Part shown: positions 36,037-44,911 of the stretch, piece by piece | Numbering within the stretch: the stretch's first letter is position 1 | Layout: each line of letters opens with the position of its first letter | Program-made: the position numbers and the translations under genes | Notes under the pieces: model-generated | Seen by the model: only the letters and a program-made list of their open reading frames with translations | What the model was told of the DNA's origin: nothing | Databases searched by the model: none | NCBI GenBank assembly: GCA_910587925.1 | Contig: CAJUOC010000013.1 | Span: 1-64,000, forward strand | Direction of reading: 5' to 3' | DNA: 64,000 nt | Source: an uncultured Muribaculaceae bacterium | Lineage (GTDB): Bacteria > Bacteroidota > Bacteroidia > Bacteroidales > Muribaculaceae

Positions 36037-36231
36037 GCGTGTCGGAGACACGCCATTATGGTTAACCCTAGGCGCAGCCTGGGGGATAGACAAGCTGATA
36101 AGTGCGCCTCGGAGAGGTGCTCCATAAGCGATGCAACGCGGCGCAAGCATCTCTCCGAGACGCTTTTATCGACGCAATGCACCCCAGGCTACGCCTGGGG
36201 TTAACCACAATAACGTGTCTCCGACACTCGC
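36037..36231. repeat. Nested palindromic element P1
   Basis: This element of about 195 bp reads symmetrically. The left end has GTGTC-GGA-GACAC followed by GGTTAACCC and a (T)AGGC-GCA-GCCT hairpin. The right end mirrors this with CCAGGC-TAC-GCCTGG, GGTTAACC and GTGTC-TCC-GACAC. The centre holds CCTCGGAGAGG and CATCTCTCCGAGAC. Two further copies lie at 49433-49636 and 50397-50600. No open frame is conserved between copies. Confidence 0.8.
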
Positions 36232-36341
36232 ACCCGCAAAAGTCAGACCGATACCGAACGTGATGTAAATCGGCCTCATGCAGATGCCCCCGATAGCCCC
36301 GCACCGATACTCCCCCCCCAAAAAAAAATAGTCCGCGCAGG

Positions 36342-36616
36342 TTTGTAACTATTACTGGTCGAAAGAGGTCAAATGACTTTAAGTCAGCTATATATGCCCA
36401 GCGGTTGCCCATTTGAGAACTAGCATTGGTTAGTCAAAGTAATCTATGCGGACTTAATGTGTAGCAAAACAGCCATCTATCACCTACGAGGACTCCCGTA
36501 TGCAGCAGTCGCTACGCAACTGCTGCATACGACTTCAGTCCCTATCCAGCGTCCCGGTCTGCGTATGTTTGTACTATTCAGCTATTTGGCGTCTTTCGAC
36601 CAGTAATAGTTTGTAA
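36342..36616. mobile_element. MITE-like element with 18-bp terminal inverted repeats
   Basis: An 18-bp perfect inverted repeat (36349-36366, CTATTACTGGTCGAAAGA, and 36592-36609) bounds a 261-bp segment. It is imperfect for about ten more bases inward. The same 7 bases, TTTGTAA, flank both sides (36342-36348 and 36610-36616). Removing the element and one TTTGTAA rebuilds the GCGCAGGTTTGTAACCTGCGC palindrome found intact elsewhere in the window. A hairpin with a 13-bp stem lies inside (36497-36531). It encodes no transposase, so a full-length partner elsewhere in the genome would have to move it. Confidence 0.75.
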
Positions 36617-36812
36617 CCTGCGCGCTGACCGGGTATTACACTTTGCGGTTTTGACTTTGTAAGTCAAAACCGCGCCGCGCCACGATGATACTGCTGCCGG
36701 CCATTGAATACAGGCTTATATGAGACTGATGACCGAGTCGTATGCCCTGGCGGCATCTTGACTTGCAAAGTCAAGATGCCGAGGTGTAATACCCGGGAGG
36801 CGCACAGGTTAC
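36613..36812. repeat. Nested palindromic element P2
   Basis: Outer arms of about 28 bases (GTAACCTGCGC...GGGTATTACA at 36613-36640 and its near-mirror ending 36812) enclose two perfect hairpins with a shared GACTT-nnn-AAGTC core: 36646-36672 (12-bp stem) and 36751-36781 (14-bp stem). The left end is interrupted by the MITE-like element. Confidence 0.7.
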
Positions 36813-36919
36813 AAACCTGTGCGGACTATAGTTTATGGCTATACCTCCATGGCGTATTGCGGAGGATGTCGCAAAACGCGACATCTGTTACGTGCATCAA
36901 GGTGTATGACCGGGGGAGG

Positions 36920-37147
36920 GACGTCCGCAGGACGTCGATTATTCATAACCCCGTACATCGACCGTCAGGGAGATGTGCGGGGTCATAGTGCACACGGCCT
37001 GGCATCCGCAGGAGGCCGATTTACAGCAATTACCGTGTAAATCGGCCTCCTGCGGATGCCTCTTTAGAGCGGATAAGTACCCCGCACACCTGCGCCTTTG
37101 GCTACGGTGTACGGGGTTACGAATAATCGGCGTCCGTCGGACGCCTG
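36920..37147. repeat. Nested palindromic element P3
   Basis: The outer hairpins GACGTCC-GCA-GGACGTC (36920-36936) and GGCGTCC-GTC-GGACGCC (37129-37145) face each other. Inside is a 21-bp inverted repeat with one mismatch (from 36935 and to 37128, containing ATAACCCCGTAC or its mirror). At the centre is a perfect 25-bp stem (37001-37025 with 37036-37060). The layout matches P1 although the sequence differs. Confidence 0.7.
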
Positions 37148-37527
37148 CGTGTCATATGATTATGCTTCGTCAATCAGAAAGTTGGTTTTGCAACATCCTC
37201 ACGTGTGTGGGCATATGGTATCCGACGGATAAATCCGTCGGATACCATCAAGTGATGTCTTAGCGTATGCTCCGCAGCCCCGCGCCCTTTGTAGGGGCGA
37301 CACCTGTGGCGACCGCGGTGGGCAGGAATATGTGGCGACCGTGCGGAGGGTCGGACACAATGGCGACCGCGGAGGCCGGAAGAATAGGCGACCGTGGCGG
37401 GTCGAGCGATGTCGCGGCCGCGAGCGTCCGGGGCGTCAACGGAGAGCCGGATGAGGGCGGGACATGTGCTGCGAGTGCGGCGTTTACATCGCTTGGTGGT
37501 TAAAATATGTGAATATGTGAAAATAGA
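37148..37527. other. Gene-free stretch with hairpin and short repeats
   Basis: A 15-bp stem with a two-base loop lies at 37216-37247 (TGGTATCCGACGGAT and its mirror). Four copies of GGCGACCG follow at 37308, 37334, 37362 and 37387, 25-28 bases apart. Open frames here differ in codon character from the neighbours and I do not call them genes. The last 30 bases become AT-rich before the next promoter. Confidence 0.6.
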
Positions 37528-37559
37528 TTTGAATGAAGTCAAAAAAGTATGTATTTTTG
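37528..37559 (+). promoter_or_regulatory. Promoter of the TonB receptor operon
   Basis: TTTG at 37528-37531 and TATTTTTG at 37552-37559 are 20 bases apart, an exact Bacteroidetes promoter. The transcript would have a leader of about 68 nt before the start at 37634. Confidence 0.8.
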
Positions 37560-37633
37560 ACAGCTTATTGCGTACAGGCGCATAACCCATAAGAATAGAG
37601 AATACCCAAAACCTAACCTACAAGTTAAAAAGT

Positions 37634-40405
37634 ATGAGACTAAAACTGTTTCTCCTTGTGCTGCTGACGGCCCTTTTGCCGGCGATGGCGCAAAACGCGA
37701 GTGTGACAGGCTTGGTGGTCAACGGCAGTACCGGCGCGCCCGTGAGCGGTGCCCAGGTGATGCTGCGCGCCGCCGGAGCTCAGACCTCAACTTCCTTCAA
37801 CGGCGACTACAGGCTCAACAGCCTCCCCGCCGGGCACGACTATCTGGTGGTGCTCTGCGACGGCTTTGCCTCGGCCGGTCTTGACGTGAATCTCACCGCC
37901 GGCAACAATGACCTCGGCACCGTGCGCCTCGAGCCTCTGGCCGACGGCATCGACTACTACGGCGACCAGCAGGACATCATCTTTGATGAGTCGGTGATGG
38001 AAGACGAGAGCGACTCCAGCCAGTCTATCGCCGCTCTCACAGGCTCCAACGACGATATCTTCTACAACACAGCCTCATACAATTTCGGCCCGATGTACTT
38101 CCGCTACCGCGGCTATGACTCGCAGTATCAGGCAGTGTATATCAACGGTGTGCAGATGAACGATATGATACGCGGCCGCTTCAGCTTCTCGTCGCTGCTG
38201 GGTATGACATCGCGCGCCTTCCGCAACAAGACCACCGGCATCGGTCTGGCCGCCAACAACTTCGGCTTCGGCGACATCGGTGGCGCTGTCAACTACAACA
38301 CAGTCACCGACATGTATGCTCCCGGCTTCAACGGCTCGGTGGCCTTTACCAACTCCAACTACCTCTTCCGCGGCATGGTGACCTATGCCTCGGGTCTCAA
38401 CAAGCATGGCTGGGCTTACACCGTGAGCGCTATCGGCCGCTTCTCAAAGGAGGGCGTCATCGAGGGTACATTCTACAACTCGGGCGGCATATTCCTCTCG
38501 CTCGAGAAGTATTTCAACGCCAACAATCAGCTCGTGCTCAGCGCCTGGGGCGGTCCCACACAGCGCGCCACCGCCAGCGCCACCTACCAGGAGGCATACG
38601 ACCTTGTCGACAACAATCTCTACAACCCCAACTGGGGCTGGTACGACGGCAAGAAGCGCGCCGCCCGCATCACCGAGACCTACGACCCCACCGTGATGCT
38701 CAACTGGCTCTACAAGAAGGGCTCGACCACGGTCAACACCGCCCTGGCCTTTGCCTACAATTACTACAACCGCTCGGCTCTGCAGTGGTACAAGGGCAAT
38801 GACCCCAACCCCACTTACTACCGCTACCTGCCCTCCAACTATTACGACGACGGCGAGCCCACCGAGCAGAGCGACTACTACACCTGGCTCTGGCAGCACG
38901 ACGAGTCGGTATCGCAGATCAACTGGGACCGCATGTATGAGGTCAACGCTCTCAACAACGCCCAGAATGCCGGCCGCCCCGCCGACCAGCAGCTCGGATC
39001 GACCTACATACTTGAAAACCGTATCAACACCACGGCCAACTACAAGTTTAACTCCTACATCAATACCCGCCTCAACAAGTACATGGGCCTGCAGGCCGGC
39101 GTGGCGTTCAACTACGCCAACTCGGCCAACTACAAGACCGTGCGCGACCTGATGGGCGGCGAGTTCTGGAACGATATCGACCCCTTCTCTGACCGCGACA
39201 TCACTCTGGCGCCCGAGAATGCCGTCAACAACTACGGCTACGCCAATCCTTACTTCCACCCGGTGCGCAAGGGCGACAAGTTTGGCTACGACTACAATCT
39301 CCACGCCCTGAGCGCCAACGCCTGGATACAGAATACCATCACACTGCCCCGCTGGGATGTCAACTACGGTATGCGCGTAGCCTTCACCCAGTACCAGCGC
39401 GACGGTCACATGCGCAACGGTCGCGCTCCGCTCACCTCCTACGGCAAGAGCGGCTGGCAGCGCTTCGACGACTTCGGCTTCAAGGCCGGCGCCACATTCA
39501 AGATCGACGGCCACAATTACCTCACCGCCCATGCCGACTATGGCACCCGCGCTCCGCTGGCCGACGCAATCTTTGTGGCTCCCCGTGTGAAAAACGACGT
39601 AGCCGAGGGCATCACCTCTGAGCGCGTGCTCGCAGGCGACCTGAGCTACACCTGGAATTACCGTCGCTTCCGCGGCAGCATCACCGGCTTTGCCACCATG
39701 ACCGACGATGCCACCGAGCGCTTCTCCTTCTACGACGACCGCTACAACTCGTATACCAACCATGTACTCACCGGCGTGAAGCGCGTCTACAAGGGCGTCG
39801 AGCTGGGCATGGCTTACAAGATCACTCCCTCGATCACCGCTACCTTTGCCGGTACCTACGCCCGCTTCCAGTACAAAAACAATCCCCGCGGTACCCGTAC
39901 ATTTGAGAATGGTCTCCATCCCGACACCACCCAGACCGTATACCTGAAGAATTTCTACGTAGGCTCGACCCCGCAGTATGCCGCCAACATCGGCATCGAC
40001 TGGGCTGCTCCCGGCCGCTGGTTCTTCAATATCAACGGTACATTCCAGGGCGATGCTTACGTAAACCTCTCGCCCGTATACCACGAGGCTCTGCCCGACC
40101 TGTGGAAGGCATATCCCAACGAGGCCGACCTCCAGGCCAAGATTGCCGAGCTCTCCGTACAGGACAAGCTGAAAAACTCCTTCACACTCAACGTGTCTGT
40201 CGGCAAGCTCATCTACATCAACCGCAAGGTGAGCCTCAACCTCAACCTCAACGTCAACAACATCCTCAACAACCGCGACGTGTGCACCTTCGCCTTCCAG
40301 CAGGGCCGCATCGACACTCAGGACTGGAACCGCACCAAGTACGCCAACAAGTACTCCTACGCCCAGGGCGTGCGCGTATTCTTCAACGCCGGTATCCGCT
40401 TCTGA
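37634..40405 (+). CDS. TonB-dependent outer-membrane receptor
   Basis: This 923-residue protein has a signal peptide (about 1-19, ending AMA). A carboxypeptidase-D regulatory-like domain follows at about 22-105 (VTGLVVNGSTGAPVSGAQVML), then a plug (about 110-245, with YINGVQMNDMIRG and FGDIGGAVNYNT), and a 22-strand-type barrel ending in Phe (AGIRF), as needed for outer-membrane insertion. It imports a substrate using TonB energy. There is no SusD gene beside it. Instead two DUF5689 lipoproteins follow after 27 bases, probably its surface partners. The substrate cannot be read from the sequence; the nearby lipoproteins have OB-like domains that hint at nucleic acid or polyanion binding (inference). 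Confidence 0.92.
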   Translation: MRLKLFLLVLLTALLPAMAQNASVTGLVVNGSTGAPVSGAQVMLRAAGAQTSTSFNGDYRLNSLPAGHDYLVVLCDGFASAGLDVNLTAGNNDLGTVRLEPLADGIDYYGDQQDIIFDESVMEDESDSSQSIAALTGSNDDIFYNTASYNFGPMYFRYRGYDSQYQAVYINGVQMNDMIRGRFSFSSLLGMTSRAFRNKTTGIGLAANNFGFGDIGGAVNYNTVTDMYAPGFNGSVAFTNSNYLFRGMVTYASGLNKHGWAYTVSAIGRFSKEGVIEGTFYNSGGIFLSLEKYFNANNQLVLSAWGGPTQRATASATYQEAYDLVDNNLYNPNWGWYDGKKRAARITETYDPTVMLNWLYKKGSTTVNTALAFAYNYYNRSALQWYKGNDPNPTYYRYLPSNYYDDGEPTEQSDYYTWLWQHDESVSQINWDRMYEVNALNNAQNAGRPADQQLGSTYILENRINTTANYKFNSYINTRLNKYMGLQAGVAFNYANSANYKTVRDLMGGEFWNDIDPFSDRDITLAPENAVNNYGYANPYFHPVRKGDKFGYDYNLHALSANAWIQNTITLPRWDVNYGMRVAFTQYQRDGHMRNGRAPLTSYGKSGWQRFDDFGFKAGATFKIDGHNYLTAHADYGTRAPLADAIFVAPRVKNDVAEGITSERVLAGDLSYTWNYRRFRGSITGFATMTDDATERFSFYDDRYNSYTNHVLTGVKRVYKGVELGMAYKITPSITATFAGTYARFQYKNNPRGTRTFENGLHPDTTQTVYLKNFYVGSTPQYAANIGIDWAAPGRWFFNINGTFQGDAYVNLSPVYHEALPDLWKAYPNEADLQAKIAELSVQDKLKNSFTLNVSVGKLIYINRKVSLNLNLNVNNILNNRDVCTFAFQQGRIDTQDWNRTKYANKYSYAQGVRVFFNAGIRF

Positions 40406-40432
40406 TTTCATAACCGATAAAATCATCAACGT

Positions 40433-42295
40433 ATGAAACTTAAATCTCTATATATCACCGCGCTGGCCCTGGGCTCGCTGGCTCTCGGCTCTTGCGACGA
40501 CAATTGGGAGCGCCCGCCCATGGATGTGCCTTCGTTCCCGGCCGGTCTTGAGGCTACCATGACCATCGAGCAGCTCAAGACAGAGTACTGGAAAGACGAT
40601 GCCAACTACGGCACCCAGATCGGCCTCACCGCCGACGGCGACTCGGTCATCATCGTCGGTACCGTGGTAAGCTCCGACAAAGCCGGCAATATCTACAAGA
40701 AGCTCATCGTCGAGGATGCCACCGGCGCCATCAACATATCCATCGACCAGAGCAAGCTCTATCAGGAGTTTCCGCTCGGCACCGGCATTGCCATCAACCT
40801 CACCGGCCTCTACATCGGCAAGTACAGCAGCACCATGCAGGTGGGTACTCTCGATGGCGACAAGGTAAACCGCATGCCTCTGGATGTGCTCACCCCCCGC
40901 GTGCTCTTCGACCCCCTGGAGGGCAAACTCGACACCCTCACCGTCGACGCCGCCATGCTCGGCAAGCCCGAAAAGGAGAGCATCCTGAAGTACCGCGACC
41001 GCCTCGTGCGCATCGACGGCTGCACATTCTCGGCTCCCGGCTCGCAGTTTGCCCCCGGCTCGACCACCTCGCTCCAGTTTACCGACGAGGCCGGCACCAA
41101 GTATGAGCTGCGCTCCAGCTCCTTTGCCGACTTTGCATACGACAAGGCCCCCGAGGGCACAGGCTCCATCGTGGGTATCCTCGGCTACTACCGCGACACA
41201 TGGCAGATTGAGCTCAACGGCATCGACGGCCTCATCGGCTTCGACACCGCAGCCGCCACCATGCTACTCTCCGCCTCCGATGCCGACGGCCTGCGCGGCT
41301 GGACCATCGAGAATACCGTCCTCGCCTCCGGCGTGACCAAGGTATGGAGCTGGGATGTGTACAACAATAAGTACTACCTCAACGCCGCCACCGACCAGGT
41401 GCTGGGCGATACCGAGGCATGGGCCATCTCGCCCGTGATCGACCTCGCCGCCGTGAAGACCGTCAAGGCCACCTTCCGCCAGGCCGCCAAGTTCCGCACC
41501 ACCATCACCGAGCTCTGCAAGTTTGCAGTGCGCGAGGCCGGTACCGGCGCGTGGACCGAAATGGCCATCACCGAGTGGCCCGAGATGGACGGTAAGTGGA
41601 CCTGGGGCACCAGCAACGAGTTTGACCTCACCCCCTGGGCCGGCAAGCAGATACAGGTAGCCTTCAAGTACGGGGCCAGCGACGCCGGCGCCGACAAGTG
41701 GGAAATCTGCGACCTCAAGCTCAAGGGCGACGGCGAGATCGGTGTCGACGTGCCCGACGCACCCTCGACTCCCGACGACCCCTCGACCCCCGACGTGCCC
41801 GACACTCCCGTCGGCCCCACCGGCCCCACCGACCAGGGCGGTACCGAGGGCGTATTCAACTGGAACGACATCACCACCCTCACCCCCGCCTACACCACCG
41901 AGCACGAGGTAGCCGACGGTACCACCGGCAACTTCAAGATTGAAGTCAAAGACGTGACCTTCACCGCCGGCTCGGCCGCCATCGTCAACTCCGGCAGCGG
42001 CACCGCAGCCCGCCTCTACCACCAGCCCGCCAGCGGCCAGTATGCCGACAAGTGGACATTCCGCACATACAAGAATACCGCCACCACATTCTCCGTCGCT
42101 GCCGGCTACCACATCACCAAGATAGAGTTTGAGCCCGCCACCAGCTCGTATGTCACCAATATGGAAGGCTGCACCTGGTCGAGCGGTACCTATGCCGACA
42201 AGGTGTGGACTCCCACCTCCGACGTGGCCTCCGTCACTCTGTCGGTGACCGCCACCGTGGGCTTCAACAAGATTACCGTATACTACGCCAAGTAA
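40433..42295 (+). CDS. DUF5689 surface lipoprotein, copy 1
   Basis: This 620-residue lipoprotein has a lipobox LALGSC (C21) followed by DDNWE, acidic residues that in Bacteroidetes favour display on the cell surface. A DUF5689 OB-like domain spans about 40-270 (IVGTVVSSDKAGNIYKKLIVEDATGAINISID). Next comes a beta-sandwich (about 285-435, LRGWTIENTVLASGVTKVWSWDVYNNKYYLNA) like choice-of-anchor modules, a Pro/Asp/Thr linker (about 440-465), and a C-terminal domain (about 470-620) ending ITVYYAK. Function is unknown. It is co-transcribed between the TonB receptor and its paralogue, 3 bases before the latter. Its second half is nearly the same as the second half of that paralogue. Confidence 0.85.
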   Translation: MKLKSLYITALALGSLALGSCDDNWERPPMDVPSFPAGLEATMTIEQLKTEYWKDDANYGTQIGLTADGDSVIIVGTVVSSDKAGNIYKKLIVEDATGAINISIDQSKLYQEFPLGTGIAINLTGLYIGKYSSTMQVGTLDGDKVNRMPLDVLTPRVLFDPLEGKLDTLTVDAAMLGKPEKESILKYRDRLVRIDGCTFSAPGSQFAPGSTTSLQFTDEAGTKYELRSSSFADFAYDKAPEGTGSIVGILGYYRDTWQIELNGIDGLIGFDTAAATMLLSASDADGLRGWTIENTVLASGVTKVWSWDVYNNKYYLNAATDQVLGDTEAWAISPVIDLAAVKTVKATFRQAAKFRTTITELCKFAVREAGTGAWTEMAITEWPEMDGKWTWGTSNEFDLTPWAGKQIQVAFKYGASDAGADKWEICDLKLKGDGEIGVDVPDAPSTPDDPSTPDVPDTPVGPTGPTDQGGTEGVFNWNDITTLTPAYTTEHEVADGTTGNFKIEVKDVTFTAGSAAIVNSGSGTAARLYHQPASGQYADKWTFRTYKNTATTFSVAAGYHITKIEFEPATSSYVTNMEGCTWSSGTYADKVWTPTSDVASVTLSVTATVGFNKITVYYAK

Positions 42296-42298
42296 GCT

Positions 42299-44665
42299 AT
42301 GAAATCCATCAAGACATATATCGCCGCCCTGGCATCGGCCGTCGCCATCTGCACCGGCCTCTCAGCTTGCCAAGACCACTTCGACGATTCCACCGCGCAG
42401 GCTCCCGTGGCCACCTGGGTCGAGAATACTTCCATCAAGGAAGTCAAGGAGCTGCTCTGGAAGTCTGAAACCAACTATTGCGAGCAGGTCTACACCAAGG
42501 AGTGGTATGCCGCTCCGGCCGCCGAGCGTACCGAGGCCATGAAGACCGAGGGTACCCACATCATCATCAAGGGCCGCGTCGCATCGAGCGACTATGCCGG
42601 CAATGTGTTCCGCTACATCGTGCTTCAGGACGAAGACGGCTACAGCCTCAACTTCTCCATCTACTCATACAATCTCTACACCATGTACCGCATGGGTCAG
42701 GAGATCCTGGTCGACCTCACCGGCATGTATCTGGGCAAGTACAGCGGCCTGCTCCAGGTGGGCTTCCCCAGCTTCAATCAGGCTATCCCCGGCTACGAGA
42801 CATCCTTCCTCGCCCCCGAGCTCTTTACTCCCCACATCCAGCTCAACGGCAACCCCGACCAGAGCAAGGTGGAGATTAAGGAGGTCAGCTCCTTCTCGGA
42901 GCTCGGCCAGACCGACGCCGAGCTTCAGAAGTGGCAGAGCCGCCTGGTCAAGTTTAAAAACGTCGCCTTCGTGCCCAATGCGGAGATACCCACACTGTCG
43001 CTGTATCACGAGAACGTGACCCAGCAGATACAGGATGCCGCCGGCAACACCCTCGACGTGCGCACCTCCGGCTACTGCAACTTCTGGAACAAGAAGCTCC
43101 CCGAGGGCCGCGGCGACCTCATCGCCATCTGCGGCTACTACGTCAACCTCGCCGGCAACGGCGGCTGGCAGCTCACCATCCTCGACGGCGACTCCCTGAT
43201 CGGCTTCGGCGACGAGATCGGCTCGGCTAAGAAGCCCTACACCGTAGAGCAGGCTATCGCAGCCGGCAACTCCACCCGCGGCTGGGTACGCGGCTACATC
43301 GTCGGCACAGTGGCTCCCGAGGTATCTTCCGTCACCAAAAACGAAGACATCCAGTTTACCGCCACGCCCGACCTTGGCAACACCCTCGTGATTGGCGCCA
43401 CCCCCGAGACCACCGACTATACCAAGTGTCTGGTCGTACAGCTCGAGCAGGGCACACAGCTGCGCCAGTACGGCGCCCTGCGCGAGAATCCCGCCAACTA
43501 CAAAAAGCAGATTGACATCCTCGGCACCGTAGCCACCGTGATGGGCACCACCGGCCTCACCGGCAACAGCGGCGCCTCCTCGGAGTTTGCCATCGAGGGC
43601 GTCACCATCCCCGACAGCCCCGCGCCCAACCCCGGCGCAGGCGTCACCCTCCTCGGCGCCACCGATGCCAACGGTATGGCCTCCTGGACCATCGACAATA
43701 CCACCCTCGCCTCCGGCGTTACCAAGGTATGGAGCTGGGAGGTGTACAACAATAAGTACTACCTCAACGCCGCCACCAACCAGGTGCTCGGCAACACCGT
43801 AGCCTGGGCCATCTCGCCCGTGATTGACCTCAGCGCCGCCACCGGCGTCACCGCCGTGTTCCGTCAGGCCGCCAAGTTCCGCACCACCATCACCCAGCTC
43901 TGCAAGTTTGCAGTGCGCGAGGCCGGCTCCACCGCCTGGACCGAAATGGATATCACCACCTGGCCCGCCGAAGACAACAAGTGGACCTGGGCCGAGAGCA
44001 ATACCTTCGACCTCTCCGCCTGGAGCGGCAAGAAGGTGCAGGTAGCCTTCAAGTACGGCGCCAGCGACGCCGGTGCCGACAAGTGGGAAATCTGCGACCT
44101 CGTGCTTACCCCCGCCGACGGCTCCATCGCCGTCGAGGGCGGTACCGTCACCCCCGACCCGACTCCCGACCCGACCCCCGATCCCACGCCCGACCCCAAC
44201 CCCAATCCCAGCGCCGACGGCGTGTTCAACTGGGGCGACATCACCGGCCTCACCCCCGCCTACAGCACCTCACAGGAAGTAGCCGACGGTACCACAGGCA
44301 ACTTTAAGATTGATGTCAAAGACGTGACCTTCACCTCGGGCGAGGCATCCATCGTCAACACCGGCACCGGTACCGCGGCCCGTCTGTACCATCAGCCCGC
44401 CAAAGACAACTATGCCGACACCTGGACATACCGCACCTACAAAAACACCGCCACCACCATCTCCGTCGCAGCCGGCTATCACATCACCAAGATAGAGTTT
44501 GACCCGCAGACCGCCAACCACGCCACTGCGCTGGGCAACTGCACCTGGTCATCCGGCACCTACGCCGACAAGACCTGGACCCCCACCTCGGAGGTGAGCA
44601 CCGTCACCATGACCGTGACCGCCACCGTAGGCTTCCGCACCATCAAGGTATACTACGCCAAGTAA
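42299..44665 (+). CDS. DUF5689 surface lipoprotein, copy 2
   Basis: This 788-residue paralogue has a lipobox LSAC (C24) followed by QDHFDD. It contains DUF5689 at about 40-310. An additional OB-like region (about 310-445, AKKPYTVEQAIAAGNSTRGWVRGYIVG), which resembles DUF6359, is absent from copy 1. Then come the same beta-sandwich (about 455-605), a linker built of PDPT repeats, and the same C-terminal domain ending IKVYYAK. The shared modules are so alike at DNA level that recent duplication or gene conversion is likely. A hairpin terminator follows. It is probably a ligand-binding partner of the TonB receptor; the ligand is unknown. Confidence 0.85.
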   Translation: MKSIKTYIAALASAVAICTGLSACQDHFDDSTAQAPVATWVENTSIKEVKELLWKSETNYCEQVYTKEWYAAPAAERTEAMKTEGTHIIIKGRVASSDYAGNVFRYIVLQDEDGYSLNFSIYSYNLYTMYRMGQEILVDLTGMYLGKYSGLLQVGFPSFNQAIPGYETSFLAPELFTPHIQLNGNPDQSKVEIKEVSSFSELGQTDAELQKWQSRLVKFKNVAFVPNAEIPTLSLYHENVTQQIQDAAGNTLDVRTSGYCNFWNKKLPEGRGDLIAICGYYVNLAGNGGWQLTILDGDSLIGFGDEIGSAKKPYTVEQAIAAGNSTRGWVRGYIVGTVAPEVSSVTKNEDIQFTATPDLGNTLVIGATPETTDYTKCLVVQLEQGTQLRQYGALRENPANYKKQIDILGTVATVMGTTGLTGNSGASSEFAIEGVTIPDSPAPNPGAGVTLLGATDANGMASWTIDNTTLASGVTKVWSWEVYNNKYYLNAATNQVLGNTVAWAISPVIDLSAATGVTAVFRQAAKFRTTITQLCKFAVREAGSTAWTEMDITTWPAEDNKWTWAESNTFDLSAWSGKKVQVAFKYGASDAGADKWEICDLVLTPADGSIAVEGGTVTPDPTPDPTPDPTPDPNPNPSADGVFNWGDITGLTPAYSTSQEVADGTTGNFKIDVKDVTFTSGEASIVNTGTGTAARLYHQPAKDNYADTWTYRTYKNTATTISVAAGYHITKIEFDPQTANHATALGNCTWSSGTYADKTWTPTSEVSTVTMTVTATVGFRTIKVYYAK

Positions 44666-44691
44666 TTACCTCCACAGGTCATTCCCCATAT

Positions 44692-44725
44692 GCGCCCGCG
44701 CCGTCGCCATCGACAGCGCGGGCGC
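44692..44725 (+). terminator. Hairpin terminator of the TonB/DUF5689 operon
   Basis: A perfect 10-bp GC stem GCGCCCGCGC (44692-44701) pairs with 44716-44725 around a 14-base loop and is followed by TCTGTATT. It lies 26 bases after the last stop. Confidence 0.65.
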
Positions 44726-44791
44726 TCTGTATTGCGACGGCACAAATCGCCACTGACAAGTGCAAAAATATGTTAAACACCGCTCAACCCC

Positions 44792-44821
44792 TTGCACATT
44801 CAAAAATAAGCTGTACCTTTG
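44792..44821 (+). promoter_or_regulatory. Promoter of tRNA-Ala
   Basis: TTG at 44792-44794 and TACCTTTG at 44814-44821 are 19 bases apart. Transcription would start a few bases before the mature tRNA 5' end. Confidence 0.7.
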
Positions 44822-44832
44822 CAACTGAAAAC

Positions 44833-44906
44833 GGGGTACTAGCTCATCTGGCTAGAGCGCGACACTGGCAGTGTCGAGGTGAGCGGTTCGAGTCCGCTGT
44901 ACTCCA
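44833..44906 (+). tRNA. tRNA-Ala (GGC)
   Basis: The 74-nt cloverleaf is complete. The acceptor stem GGGGTAC pairs with GTACTCC, with one G-U. The D stem is GCTC/GAGC, the anticodon stem CGACA/TGTCG, and the T stem AGCGG/CCGCT with loop TTCGAGT. The anticodon loop CTGGCAG gives GGC, reading GCC (and GCU). The discriminator is A, and CCA is not encoded. It is single, with its own promoter and terminator. Confidence 0.95.
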
Positions 44907-44911
44907 CCGAC

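Noticed and set aside
36309..36329. Run of 8 C followed by 9 A as a phase-variable tract
   Set aside because: It lies outside any gene or promoter I can identify; slippage is likely but no effect can be argued.
37267..37503. Gly/Ala-rich 78-codon frame upstream of the TonB operon
   Set aside because: It contains the GGCGACCG repeats, has no start context, and shows no similarity in codon choice to nearby genes.
37634..40405. SusC-type starch-like receptor of a polysaccharide locus
   Set aside because: No SusD gene follows, the plug lacks the usual SusC features I would expect, and no glycoside hydrolase is adjacent.
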